Shown here piece by piece: positions 7,020 through 17,378 of a stretch of 17,951 nt of DNA. The DNA is taken from the NCBI GenBank assembly GCA_903918595.1, contig CAIXFB010000284.1, forward strand, positions 1 to 17,951, written 5' to 3'. This stretch comes from an uncultured Actinomycetes bacterium. GTDB taxonomy: Bacteria; Actinomycetota; Actinomycetes; S36-B12. A program made the translations under genes and the position numbers. Within the stretch, counting starts at the first letter, position 1. Every line of letters starts with the position of its first letter. The notes under the pieces are model-generated. The model was not told the origin of the DNA, did not search any database, and worked only from the letters and a program-made list of their open reading frames with translations.

Positions 7020-7918
7020 ATTACCCGGTCCACCGGCTGAACTCAGCTACTACGCAACTGTTGGCAGCAGCTGGACTCAGGCCGCTCGAGGTTGAAGAGA
7101 TCGCGGCCCGCTCGCTGGCAGAAGATCTAGATGGCGGGCTTGACGTCACGACGATGGCGACCGTGCCAGCACATGCCCTCGGGGTCCTTGATCTTGTGGC
7201 GCGCAGCGCCGGGGTGATTGCGGGTGTGCCCGTGGCAGCTGCGGTTTTTGACGTGGTGAATGGTGAATCGATCTCGGTCGATTACCACGTTGCTGATGGT
7301 GCGCGGGTCGAACCGGGCGACGTGGTGCTTGTTGTCACGGGTCGGATCCACGATCTGTTGCGCGGTGAAAGACCGGCCTTGAATGTGCTGAGCCATCTCA
7401 GTGGAATCGCCACCGCGACAGCAGCGTGGGTGGATGCGGTAGAGGGAACGGGTGCCCAGATCCGCGACACGCGTAAGACAACCCCAGGACTGCGATCACT
7501 CGAAAAATACGCGGTGCGCTGTGGTGGCGGCGTGAATCATCGGATGCACCTTGCCGATGCCGCGCTGGTGAAAGACAACCATGTGTTAGCTGCAGGGGGA
7601 GTCGCTGAAGCATTTGCAGCGGTCCGTGCGCAGTTCCCGGACCTCGACGTTGAAGTCGAAGTTGATTCCATGGCACAACTTGACGAGGTGCTCGCGGCGG
7701 GTGCAGATCTTGTGCTCCTGGACAATTTCACCGTTGAGGAGTTGCGAAGCGCAGTTGCCCGCACCGCTGGCCGTGCGCGGTTAGAGGCATCAGGTGGCTT
7801 GGCACTTGCGAACGCCCGAGAAGTTGCAGCAACCGGCGTGGACTACCTTGCAGTTGGTGCCCTGACCCACTCGGCGCCAATTCTGGACATCGGCGCAGAC
7901 CTGCGAGAGGTGGACTAA
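7016..7918 (+). CDS. nadC: nicotinate-nucleotide pyrophosphorylase (quinolinate phosphoribosyltransferase)
   Basis: Converts quinolinate and PRPP to nicotinate mononucleotide with loss of CO2. The product has 300 residues. Motifs: AEDLDGGLDVTT near the N terminus, GERPALNVLSHLSGIAT, the DTRKTTPGLR quinolinate loop, VRCGGGVNHRMHL, KDNH, VEVEVDS, LLDNF, EASGGL and VGALTHSAP, which together complete the type II phosphoribosyltransferase alpha/beta barrel. The ATG at 7016 overlaps the nadB stop (ATGA) and has AAAGG six nt upstream. A longer open frame upstream from 6821 lies wholly within nadB and is not used. It directly abuts coaX with no gap. It is a cytoplasmic enzyme, part of the NAD branch of the operon. 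Confidence 0.97.
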   Translation: MNYPVHRLNSATTQLLAAAGLRPLEVEEIAARSLAEDLDGGLDVTTMATVPAHALGVLDLVARSAGVIAGVPVAAAVFDVVNGESISVDYHVADGARVEPGDVVLVVTGRIHDLLRGERPALNVLSHLSGIATATAAWVDAVEGTGAQIRDTRKTTPGLRSLEKYAVRCGGGVNHRMHLADAALVKDNHVLAAGGVAEAFAAVRAQFPDLDVEVEVDSMAQLDEVLAAGADLVLLDNFTVEELRSAVARTAGRARLEASGGLALANAREVAATGVDYLAVGALTHSAPILDIGADLREVD

Positions 7919-8674
7919 ATGTTGCTGGCCATCGACGTGGGCAACACCAACACCGTGATCGGTCTCTTCGACGGTCAGACCCTTCGCTCCTCGTGGCGTA
8001 CCAAGACTGATTCTCGAACCACGGCTGATGAAATCGTGCTCATTTTCAGAGGACTCCTCGCCGATCAGCCACCGATCACTGGGATCGCGCTGTGCAGCAC
8101 TGTCCCTGCAGTGTTGCGTGAAATGCGCGTCATGCTCGATCGCTATTACTCCGATGTGCACACCGTGATCGTCGAACCGGGCACCAAAACTGGTGTTCCG
8201 ATTCTCACGGACAACCCGAAAGAGGTCGGCGCCGATCGCATCGTGAACACCCTCGCCGCATTCTCGCTATTCGGTGGTCCGTGCATCGTCGTTGACTTTG
8301 GCACTTCTACAAATCTCGACGTCATCTCAGAAAAGGGTGAATTCCTCGGCGGGGCGTTGGCACCAGGAATTGAAATCTCGATCGACGCCCTTGCATCTCG
8401 AGCCGCTCAGTTGCGCAAGGTCGAACTGGTGCGTCCGCGTTCAGTCATTGGTAAAAACACGGTAGAAGCGCTGCAGTCCGGCGCGGTGTATGGCTTCACC
8501 GGGCAGGTCGACGGGTTGGTCGACCGGATCATCGAAGAGATCGGTGACGTTACCGCGGTGATCGCCACGGGGGGCCTAGCTCCGATCGTGGTCCCCGAAT
8601 CGGAAACGATCACCCAACACGAACCCGACCTCACGTTGATCGGATTACGCATGGTGTTCGAAAGAAACAGTTGA
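7919..8674 (+). CDS. coaX: type III pantothenate kinase
   Basis: Phosphorylates pantothenate, the first step of CoA synthesis, so it acts just downstream of PanC from the same operon. The 251-residue acetate/sugar kinase-like fold has the N-terminal phosphate motif IDVGNTNTVIGLF (Asp6), CSTVPAV, the catalytic GADR (Asp106), the second phosphate motif DFGTSTNLDV at 126-135, FLGGALAPGI and the adenosine-site IATGGLAPIV. The start immediately follows the nadC TAA. A strong GAGAGG ribosome-binding site at 7905-7910, 8 nt upstream, decides the start. It is the last gene of the operon and a short hairpin follows its stop. Confidence 0.96.
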   Translation: MLLAIDVGNTNTVIGLFDGQTLRSSWRTKTDSRTTADEIVLIFRGLLADQPPITGIALCSTVPAVLREMRVMLDRYYSDVHTVIVEPGTKTGVPILTDNPKEVGADRIVNTLAAFSLFGGPCIVVDFGTSTNLDVISEKGEFLGGALAPGIEISIDALASRAAQLRKVELVRPRSVIGKNTVEALQSGAVYGFTGQVDGLVDRIIEEIGDVTAVIATGGLAPIVVPESETITQHEPDLTLIGLRMVFERNS

Positions 8675-8678
8675 ACGT

Positions 8679-8695
8679 CGTAAAAACTGTTTACG
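8679..8695. terminator. candidate bidirectional hairpin between coaX and the HAD gene
   Basis: CGTAAA, a 5-nt loop (AACTG), then TTTACG make a perfect 6-bp stem beginning 5 nt after the coaX stop. The right arm includes the stop of the convergent HAD gene. The stem is A+T-rich and no T-tract follows, so it would be a weak terminator, but the position is right for both strands. Confidence 0.35.
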
Positions 8696-9374
8696 CGACA
8701 ACCAAGCGCACAACTGCATCAAGGCCGTGAACCGGACCGCGGGTGCGCGGCAGGATCAACGTGCGCAACCCAAGAACCGAACCGCCAGCATCGTCTTTCC
8801 CGTTGTCGCCGACCATAAGCACGGAAGGCGCGGTGAGACCCAAGGCATTGAGTGCGGACTTGAATATGCGAACGTCGGGCTTAACGAAACCCGCTTCGTA
8901 GGACAGCACGGTTGCATCGATGTAGGGCAACAGGCCTTCGCGGTCCAGTACGTCTCTGATGGGGACCCCGGCATTGGACAGCGCGGCGATTTTGATGCCG
9001 GCTTCCTTGAGCGCGGCGAGTGTGGGAGCAGCATCTTCGTAGGCCGTCCAGCCGTCAAGCATGACTTCATAGAGGACGTCAGCGAATGACTTGTCAATGT
9101 TCGGACCAGCCTCGAGCAATTCATGGAACACCCGACGGTGGGCTGCGAAGGACAGGTCGCGGCTGCTTTCGGGATCGCTGATGCGGGCGCCCTCCCAAAT
9201 GCGGTCCAAGAATGCCTCGAGCTCGGTTCGCTCAGCCTTATTGAGCGGATGGGGGGTTCGGGCAAGTGCCGAATCGAGCCAGTCTCCCGCCGATCCCTGG
9301 TCAATGAGGGTGGAGTGAATATCGAAAATCACTCCGCGGATGGGTTCAGGAGCGGCAAAGTCGGTGGCAGACAT
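8691..9374 (-). CDS. HAD-superfamily hydrolase with atypical motif I
   Basis: A 227-residue haloacid-dehalogenase-like protein. Motif I is FDIHSTLID with the nucleophile Asp18. The usual second aspartate (DxD), the general acid of phosphatases, is His20. A helical cap domain (about 40-110) follows. Motif II is ALSNAG (Ser133), the motif III lysine is in GFVKPD (Lys165) and motif IV is VGDNGKDDAGG (Asp190 plus Asp194/195). The cap position between motifs I and II is that of subfamily I HADs. The substrate is unknown. ATG at 9374 is chosen because a TANNNT box ends 7 nt before it on the minus strand. ATG 9401 and TTG 9422 are in frame upstream but add no conserved sequence. It is transcribed divergently from lysS and convergently with coaX. 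Confidence 0.87.
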   Translation of the reverse strand: MSATDFAAPEPIRGVIFDIHSTLIDQGSAGDWLDSALARTPHPLNKAERTELEAFLDRIWEGARISDPESSRDLSFAAHRRVFHELLEAGPNIDKSFADVLYEVMLDGWTAYEDAAPTLAALKEAGIKIAALSNAGVPIRDVLDREGLLPYIDATVLSYEAGFVKPDVRIFKSALNALGLTAPSVLMVGDNGKDDAGGSVLGLRTLILPRTRGPVHGLDAVVRLVVA

Positions 9375-9381
9375 GGACTCA

Positions 9382-9387
9382 AGCGTA
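9382..9387 (-). promoter_or_regulatory. candidate -10 box of the HAD gene
   Basis: On the minus strand TACGCT is followed by 7 nt and the ATG at 9374. No purine-rich ribosome-binding site is visible, which favours a leaderless transcript. No clear -35 was found. Confidence 0.35.
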
Positions 9388-9422
9388 GGCGACACCCACA
9401 TGGCGCCCGTGGTGCCGTCCAA

Positions 9423-9428
9423 TAGCCT
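9423..9428 (+). promoter_or_regulatory. candidate -10 box of lysS
   Basis: TAGCCT lies 8 nt before the lysS ATG at 9437. The intervening bases (TACCCGTC) contain no ribosome-binding site, so the mRNA is predicted to begin at or within a base or two of the start codon. No clear -35 is seen. Confidence 0.4.
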
Positions 9429-9436
9429 TACCCGTC

Positions 9437-10972
9437 ATGACGCAGGATCTAGTGGTTCACGAGGAGAACGACGATCTCCCGGAGCAAATGCGGATCCGCG
9501 CGGGTAAGCGCACCGCACTTGCTGCCGCCGGCATGGATCCCTATCCGGTGAGCCTGCCCATCACAACGACCATCGCTGCGGTGCGTAGCGATTACCCCGA
9601 TCTTGCGACCGATACGGCGACCGGGCAGATGGTGGCGCTGGCCGGCCGGGTGATCTTCGCCCGCAACACCGGCAAGTTGTGTTTCGCCACCCTCCGGGCT
9701 GGAGAGGGTACCGAGATTCAAGCGATGCTGTCCCTGGACAAAGTTGGTGCTGAGCAACTCGAGGCCTGGAAAGCGCTCGTCGATCTCGGTGATCATGTGT
9801 TTGTTGAGGGCGAGGTCATCACGTCCAAGCGGGGTGAACTGTCCATCCTGGCAAATGAATGGCGCATGGCCGCGAAGTCACTGCGGCCACTGCCGGTAGC
9901 GCACAAACCCATGAATGAAGAGGCACGCGTTCGGCAACGTTACGTCGATCTGATTGTTCGCCCCGAAGCTCAGCGCATCGCCCGCACGCGCATCGAGGTT
10001 GTTGCGGCTCTTCGCCGAAGTCTGACGCAACGTGAGTTCCTTGAAATCGAAACCCCAATGCTGCAGACGATTCACGGTGGTGCTGCTGCGCGTCCGTTCG
10101 TCACCCGGTCAAATGCTTTCGACCTTGAACTCTTTTTGCGCATCGCTCCTGAGTTATTCCTCAAGCGGGCTGTTGTCGGTGGACTCGAGCGGGTCTTCGA
10201 GATCAACCGCAACTTCCGCAATGAAGGATCTGATTCCTCCCACTCGCCTGAGTTCGCGATGCTCGAGTTTTACAAGGCCTACGCCGACTATCGTGAAATG
10301 GCCACGATCACGCGGGAATTGATTCAAGAGTCTGCGCAAGCGGTGTTCGGCACCACCGTGGTCACCCATCCAGACGGCAGCGAACATGAACTGGGTGGGG
10401 TGTGGCCTGAAGTCGATCTCTACGGAGCAACGTCAGCCGCGGTGGGCGTGGAATTGACACCAGAAACCTCCCGAACCGAACTTGCCGCTCTTTGTGCTGC
10501 TGCGGGAATCTCGGTTGCGCCAACGTGGGTGGCGGGCAAGTTGCTCGAAGAATTGTTTGAGCACTACGTCATCCCCACATTTACCGGCCCCACTTTCGTT
10601 ATGGATTACCCCGTCGACACCTCCCCGCTCACCCGTGCACATCGCAGTCGCCTCGGCGTGGTCGAGAAGTGGGATCTCTACATCAACGGTTTCGAGCAGG
10701 CCACCGGTTACTCGGAGTTGATCGACCCCGTTGTTCAGCGAGAACGCTTGTTGGAACAGAGCGCGCTCGGTGTTCAGGGCGATCATGAAGCCATGCGCCT
10801 CGACGAGGATTTTCTGCGCGCGCTTGAACACGGCATGCCGCCATCGGGTGGGGTGGGCATGGGCATTGATCGTCTACTCATGACCCTCACCGGTCTGGGC
10901 ATCCGCGAAACGATCTTGTTCCCACTGGTCAAGCCGGAACACGATCATCAGGTGCGTGATGGAAATGAGTGA
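9437..10972 (+). CDS. lysS: lysyl-tRNA synthetase, class II
   Basis: Charges tRNA-Lys with lysine in the cytoplasm. The 511-residue product is standard length. An N-terminal helix leads to an OB-fold anticodon-binding domain (about 66-152) and the class II catalytic core follows. That core holds VRQRYVDLIV, FLEIETPMLQ (motif 1), ERVFEINRNFRNEGSDSSHS (motif 2, about 251-270), DYPVDTSPLTR, LYINGFEQATGYSEL and GMGIDRLLM (motif 3, about 474-482). The motif 2 loop has the actinobacterial SDSSHSPEF form. No ribosome-binding site precedes the ATG, but a -10-like box does. It overlaps argA by 14 bp, and the usual actinobacterial neighbour lsr2 is not seen between here and clpC. Confidence 0.97.
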   Translation: MTQDLVVHEENDDLPEQMRIRAGKRTALAAAGMDPYPVSLPITTTIAAVRSDYPDLATDTATGQMVALAGRVIFARNTGKLCFATLRAGEGTEIQAMLSLDKVGAEQLEAWKALVDLGDHVFVEGEVITSKRGELSILANEWRMAAKSLRPLPVAHKPMNEEARVRQRYVDLIVRPEAQRIARTRIEVVAALRRSLTQREFLEIETPMLQTIHGGAAARPFVTRSNAFDLELFLRIAPELFLKRAVVGGLERVFEINRNFRNEGSDSSHSPEFAMLEFYKAYADYREMATITRELIQESAQAVFGTTVVTHPDGSEHELGGVWPEVDLYGATSAAVGVELTPETSRTELAALCAAAGISVAPTWVAGKLLEELFEHYVIPTFTGPTFVMDYPVDTSPLTRAHRSRLGVVEKWDLYINGFEQATGYSELIDPVVQRERLLEQSALGVQGDHEAMRLDEDFLRALEHGMPPSGGVGMGIDRLLMTLTGLGIRETILFPLVKPEHDHQVRDGNE

Positions 10973-11474
10973 GACCGGTCAGGTGGTGGTACGCCAGGCA
11001 CGAACAACCGACGTACGCACCATCCGCAAACTCATCGACGAGTACTCAGGTGATGGGCATCTGCTCTCCAAAGCCACCGTCACCCTTTTTGAAGATATCC
11101 AGGAATTCGTTGTGGCCGAGGTTGATGGTGCCGTGGTCGGCTGTGGCGCACTGCACGTGATGTGGGAAGACCTCGCTGAAGTCCGCACACTTGCCGTATC
11201 TGGGATGCACCTGCGTCAGGGCATCGGCTCGCACGTCTTGGCAGCCCTCGTGGAACGCGCAAACATTCTTGGAATCAAACGGTTGTTCTGCTTGACCTTC
11301 ATGGTCAGCTTCTTTGGCGAACATGGTTTTGTGGAGATCGATGAAACGCCCATTGATCACGATGTGTACGAGCAGATGCTGCAGTCCTACGACGAAGGCG
11401 TTGCTGAGTTCCTAGGACTTGAACGAGTGAAGCCCAACACGTTGGGCAACCACCGAATGATCAGGTCGCTTTAG
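10959..11474 (+). CDS. argA: amino-acid N-acetyltransferase (ArgA-like GNAT)
   Basis: A single GNAT domain of about 171 residues. QEFVVAEVDGAVVGCGALHV is followed by the acetyl-CoA loop LRQGIGSH (Q/RxxGxG, about residues 85-92), LFCLTFMVSFFGEHGF, and the C-terminal EFLGLERVKPNTLGNHRM. This architecture and the tail match the Mycobacterium Rv2747 type, which N-acetylates glutamate or glutamine as the first step of arginine synthesis and lacks the kinase-like domain of E. coli ArgA. ATG 10959 has AGGTG four nt upstream; GTG 10956 and ATG 10965 are alternatives. Overlap with the lysS end suggests coupled translation. The last bases overlap the convergent ppc stop (TTAG). Confidence 0.88.
   Translation: MEMSETGQVVVRQARTTDVRTIRKLIDEYSGDGHLLSKATVTLFEDIQEFVVAEVDGAVVGCGALHVMWEDLAEVRTLAVSGMHLRQGIGSHVLAALVERANILGIKRLFCLTFMVSFFGEHGFVEIDETPIDHDVYEQMLQSYDEGVAEFLGLERVKPNTLGNHRMIRSL
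11432..11447. terminator. GC-rich hairpin inside the argA 3' end
   Basis: GCCCAA, a 4-nt loop (CACG), then TTGGGC form a perfect stem 24 nt before the argA stop, within the codons for the conserved KPNTLGN. It is the only strong hairpin at the argA-ppc junction, where the two genes overlap. It could end or stabilise the mRNA, or simply reflect the conserved protein sequence. Confidence 0.2.
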
Positions 11475-14206
11475 CCGGTATTGCGCAACCCAGTCGCGAT
11501 CCCATTGATGGTCACAGACAATGCGCGACGCGATTCAACGAGGGTGAGCTCTTCCTCGGTGGATCGAACCCGATCCAGCAAAGAAACCTGCAACATGTGC
11601 AGCGGGAGCAAATAGGTATCGCGCGTTGCCAGCGTGCGGGCCAGTGTTGGGTTGCCCGCCAGCAATGCATCCTGTCCGGTCACGCTGAGCACCTGATCAA
11701 CCGTGCGTTGATGCTCTTCAAGGATCGTCTCGAAGATTGGGTGCAGCCTTGCTGGCACGAGCCGTTCCACATATTGCCGAGCAACTGTCATATCTGTTTT
11801 TGCGAGGGTCATCTCGACGTTCGAGATGAAGTTGCGAAAGAAGTGCCACTGTTCATACATCTCGGTGATGGCATCACCGAAGCCGGCAGCACGAGTCGCA
11901 GCCAACCCAGAACCCACGCCAAACCAACCGGGCACCACCTGCCGAGATTGCGTCCAGCCAAATACCCACGGGATTGCGCGCAGGCCGCTGATGCCAAAGG
12001 AAGTGTCTGGCCTTCGCGATGGCCGAGAGCCCAGATGCATCGCGCCGAACTCTTCCACGGGTGTGCTCAACGCGAAATATTCAGGCAGGTCGGGGTGATC
12101 AACGAGATTGCGGTAGCTCATCTGTGCGTGCGCGCTCGCAATCGACATGACCTCATCCCATTGTGCGAGTTGCCCGGGGGATTGCCGCGAAGAACGGTGC
12201 ATGAGAGATGCGTCGAGCACCGCGGCCACCATCTGCTCGAGATTGTTTCGAGCCAGGGCAGGCAGCAGATACTTATCGGAAATGACCTCACCCTGCTCGG
12301 TGACCTTGATCTCGCCGTCCAGCACTCCCCACGGCTGGGCAAGGATCGCGTCATAGGTCGGCCCGCCTCCGCGACCAACAGTTCCTCCGCGGCCATGGAA
12401 CAGGCGTAGCCGGACATTGTGGCGAGCCGTCACATCGCGCAGCCGGCGCTGGGCAAGGTGGATCTCCCACTGTGACGTGGTGATGCCGGCATCTTTGTTC
12501 GAGTCGGAGTAACCGAGCATCACTTCTTGAACATCACCACGGCTGGCTACGAGTGATCGGTACATCGGATTGCTCAGCAATTGATCGATGATTTCCCCGG
12601 CCGCTCGAAGTTCGTCGACTGTTTCCAGCAGCGGCACAACATCGACCCGCGACGTACCGGTGTGGGAATCCACGAGTCCGGCCTCCCGGCCGAGCACCAC
12701 CGCGGCGAGCACATCATCTGCCCCTTGGGTCATCGAAATGATGCACGACTCGATTGCTCGTGCCCCGTAGGTATTCAGGGTGCGAGCCACGGTTCGGTAT
12801 GTCTCATAGGTGTTCATGCCCGCTTCGTCGAGTGGCGGGGGCGTAGGTGCGAGCGGGCGCAAGGCGTTCAGTTCACGGGTCAGCAACTCTGTTCGGTGCT
12901 CGCGATCGAGTTCGGAGTATGGGACGGGTGCGAGGTCGAGTCGATCAATAAGTTGACCCACGGCATGGTGGTACTTGTCGGCATGTTCGCGAATGTCAAG
13001 AGTTGTCAGGGGCAGGCCGATGGAGGCCACAAGCCTGATCGTGCGATCGAGAATCCCCTGCGCGACGAAAACGCCGTTATGGGTGATCAAATCGGCACGG
13101 ATCAACAGCAGATCGTCAAGTAGTTGGCGGGTACCTGCGTAATCACGGCCCGGGACATGGGCGCTTCGTGCGGCCAGACGTTCACGGGTCAGTCGCAGAC
13201 GCATGCGGATCAGCGTTAACTTCAGTCGGATCGGCTCTTCGGCATTAATGCGTAAAAACCGCGGGTCAAGGTCTCGAAGATGAATGAGGTCTGCCTCTAC
13301 CGAAGCACGCAGCTCCGGGCTCGGCCCCACGATCCGATCGCTGATGGACAGATCCTCAAGCAGGCGGTCAATATGCGGCAGCAGGTCTGCTATTGCATGT
13401 TCGCGCTGGAACACAATCACATCGCTGGTAACGGCGGGTGTGACGAACGGGTTGCCGTCGCGATCGCCACCAATCCACGAACCGAAACTCACAGGGCGGG
13501 AGTCCGGTGGAAGTTCATGCCCTAGTGCATGGAACGCGTCTGCAAGGTCGGTGAGCACATGTGCCAGCGGTCCCCGCGTCATGTCGTCGAGGTAATAGAG
13601 GGCATTGCGCGCTTCATCGATAACGCGCGGCTGTTCCAAGCGCAGCTCATCGGTCTGCCACAGCAATTCGATGTACTGCCTCAGTTGCTCGAGCGCTACG
13701 ACACTGATCTCAGAAGAATCAGGGCTGTTGTTTTCGTTGAGGAGCACATCGGCAATGCGGCGAAGTTTCAAGAGCACCGATCGACGTGCTGCTTCAGTTG
13801 GGTGCGCGGTGAAAACCGGGCGCACAGACATTGCAGATGCAACATGACTCACGAGCGCGAGGTCAATGTTGGCTGCGAGCGCCGCGCTCACCACCGATCG
13901 CAGGGGTCCTGTTCCAGCTGCTTGCTCGTGCCGAACAGATCGGGCGCGCTCGGCTTGCTCGGCAACATTTGCAAGGTCAAAGTAAATTGAAAACGAGCGG
14001 GCAAGGCGTGTGGCGGTCGGTACATCGACAGAGTCAAGGATGGTGGTGGCCTGCTGTGGGTCGACTCTGACCAGCTGGCGAATCTCTTCGACGAGGTCAA
14101 GAAGTTCTGCGCCCTCCTGCCGAACCAGGGTCATGCCCAGGAGTTCCCCGAGGAGCCGGATTTCACGGCGAAGTCGAATTTCTGCCCCTTCAACTGGCTC
14201 ATTCAC
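11471..14206 (-). CDS. ppc: phosphoenolpyruvate carboxylase
   Basis: Carboxylates PEP with bicarbonate to oxaloacetate, replenishing the TCA cycle. About 911 residues from the GTG at 14206. Catalytic blocks: FTAHPTEAARRS (catalytic His135), SWIGGDRDGNPFVT, DIREH, GYSDSNKDAG (Lys571), the glycine loop FHGRGGTVGRGGGP (about 603-616), AQPWG, LRAIPWVFGWTQSR and the invariant C-terminal RNTG. RIR..LG-ELLG at the N terminus (REIRLLGELLGMTLVRQEG) is where homology begins. An in-frame TTG at 14332 would add 42 residues rich in basic and proline residues that resemble no PEPC I know. GTG 14206, with GAGGGG just before it, fits the usual actinobacterial N terminus better, though the spacing is short. 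Monocistronic by layout, divergent from clpC. Confidence 0.95.
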   Translation of the reverse strand: MNEPVEGAEIRLRREIRLLGELLGMTLVRQEGAELLDLVEEIRQLVRVDPQQATTILDSVDVPTATRLARSFSIYFDLANVAEQAERARSVRHEQAAGTGPLRSVVSAALAANIDLALVSHVASAMSVRPVFTAHPTEAARRSVLLKLRRIADVLLNENNSPDSSEISVVALEQLRQYIELLWQTDELRLEQPRVIDEARNALYYLDDMTRGPLAHVLTDLADAFHALGHELPPDSRPVSFGSWIGGDRDGNPFVTPAVTSDVIVFQREHAIADLLPHIDRLLEDLSISDRIVGPSPELRASVEADLIHLRDLDPRFLRINAEEPIRLKLTLIRMRLRLTRERLAARSAHVPGRDYAGTRQLLDDLLLIRADLITHNGVFVAQGILDRTIRLVASIGLPLTTLDIREHADKYHHAVGQLIDRLDLAPVPYSELDREHRTELLTRELNALRPLAPTPPPLDEAGMNTYETYRTVARTLNTYGARAIESCIISMTQGADDVLAAVVLGREAGLVDSHTGTSRVDVVPLLETVDELRAAGEIIDQLLSNPMYRSLVASRGDVQEVMLGYSDSNKDAGITTSQWEIHLAQRRLRDVTARHNVRLRLFHGRGGTVGRGGGPTYDAILAQPWGVLDGEIKVTEQGEVISDKYLLPALARNNLEQMVAAVLDASLMHRSSRQSPGQLAQWDEVMSIASAHAQMSYRNLVDHPDLPEYFALSTPVEEFGAMHLGSRPSRRPDTSFGISGLRAIPWVFGWTQSRQVVPGWFGVGSGLAATRAAGFGDAITEMYEQWHFFRNFISNVEMTLAKTDMTVARQYVERLVPARLHPIFETILEEHQRTVDQVLSVTGQDALLAGNPTLARTLATRDTYLLPLHMLQVSLLDRVRSTEEELTLVESRRALSVTINGIATGLRNTG

Positions 14207-14379
14207 CCCCTCATTCTTGCTGGATCTGCGTTTCGGCGGCGTTTCCGGACTAATTTCGCGGCTGGCGTAGAGCTTTAGCCCTGATGCAGGGTCGCTGAGG
14301 TCCGGTTTATGCAGGACAATGGGAATCTGCAAACAGGACAGTGTTGCTGGCGGAAGCCGGTAGAGATGGAGCGTGAGAG
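14207..14379. other. ppc-clpC divergent intergenic region
   Basis: 173 bp between the preferred ppc GTG and the clpC ATG, the longest non-coding stretch here. It must hold both promoters. It contains a CGC-N5-GCG element (14257-14267), a weak partial match to the ClgR operators known before actinobacterial clp genes, and a GGAG ribosome-binding site at 14368-14371 for clpC. I could not identify a convincing -35/-10 pair on either strand. If ppc starts at the TTG 14332, most of this is coding. Confidence 0.5.
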
Positions 14380-16878
<2,499 letters not shown>

Positions 16879-16910
16879 CCAGCACAGGTGTTCTGGGATG
16901 GGGTGGAACC

Positions 16911-17378
16911 GTGGGTAATGGTCCCCTCATCCCGGGCCTGTCTGAGTTCGATGCCCCCCGTCGGCGGTTGCCGAGTTGGGTGTGGTGGGTGGCAAGTGCG
17001 CTCGGGGTGGTGATCGTGCTGATCGTCCTCGGCGGGTTCTTCGGTGGGGTTGGTCCGCTGCGCAGTGTGGGACTGGTCTCGCAGCCACTGCAGCCGATTT
17101 CCTACCGGCCCACCACGAACGATGCCGTGATTCAGGTTGCGGTGGCGCTCCCAGCCGGCAGCCTGTGCCCTGAGACGGAAATCAATGTGCAGGCTTTTGA
17201 GCGGGGTGCTCGCATCGAAGTGGAGGCAACCGCGATCAGTCCGCGAACTTCTTCATGCCCCAGTACCGGCATCGCGGGGGATCGGGCCTGGGTGGATGTA
17301 GCGCTTCGTGACAATCTGGCCGAACGAACCGTGATTCGAACTATCGATCGGCAGCCTTTGCCGCGTGACTCTTCTTAG
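16911..17378 (+). CDS. single-pass membrane protein of unknown function
   Basis: A 155-residue protein. A short proline- and arginine-containing cytoplasmic N terminus (RRRLPSW) is followed by one hydrophobic helix at about 23-46 and an extracytoplasmic domain of about 105 residues. The positive-inside rule places the C terminus outside. The domain is predicted to be beta-rich and has two cysteines, Cys86 (GSLCPETE) and Cys116 (SSCPSTG), that could form a disulfide. No catalytic motif or named family is recognised. From memory, short membrane proteins often lie between clpC and mutY in actinobacteria. The GTG start has only a weak GGTGGA before it, 32 bp after clpC, so it is probably cotranscribed with clpC. 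Its stop overlaps the mutY stop (TTAG). Confidence 0.78.
   Translation: MGNGPLIPGLSEFDAPRRRLPSWVWWVASALGVVIVLIVLGGFFGGVGPLRSVGLVSQPLQPISYRPTTNDAVIQVAVALPAGSLCPETEINVQAFERGARIEVEATAISPRTSSCPSTGIAGDRAWVDVALRDNLAERTVIRTIDRQPLPRDSS

Noticed and set aside
11597..12409. 270-codon open frame antisense to ppc
   Set aside because: It lies fully inside ppc, its translation has no recognisable domain and high His/Arg/Cys content, and it arises from the codon bias of the opposite strand.
14257..14267. CGC-N5-GCG as a ClgR operator for clpC
   Set aside because: Only the CGC/GCG arms fit; the inner bases and flanks do not follow the consensus I remember, and it is 113 bp from clpC. Such short matches are frequent in GC-rich DNA.
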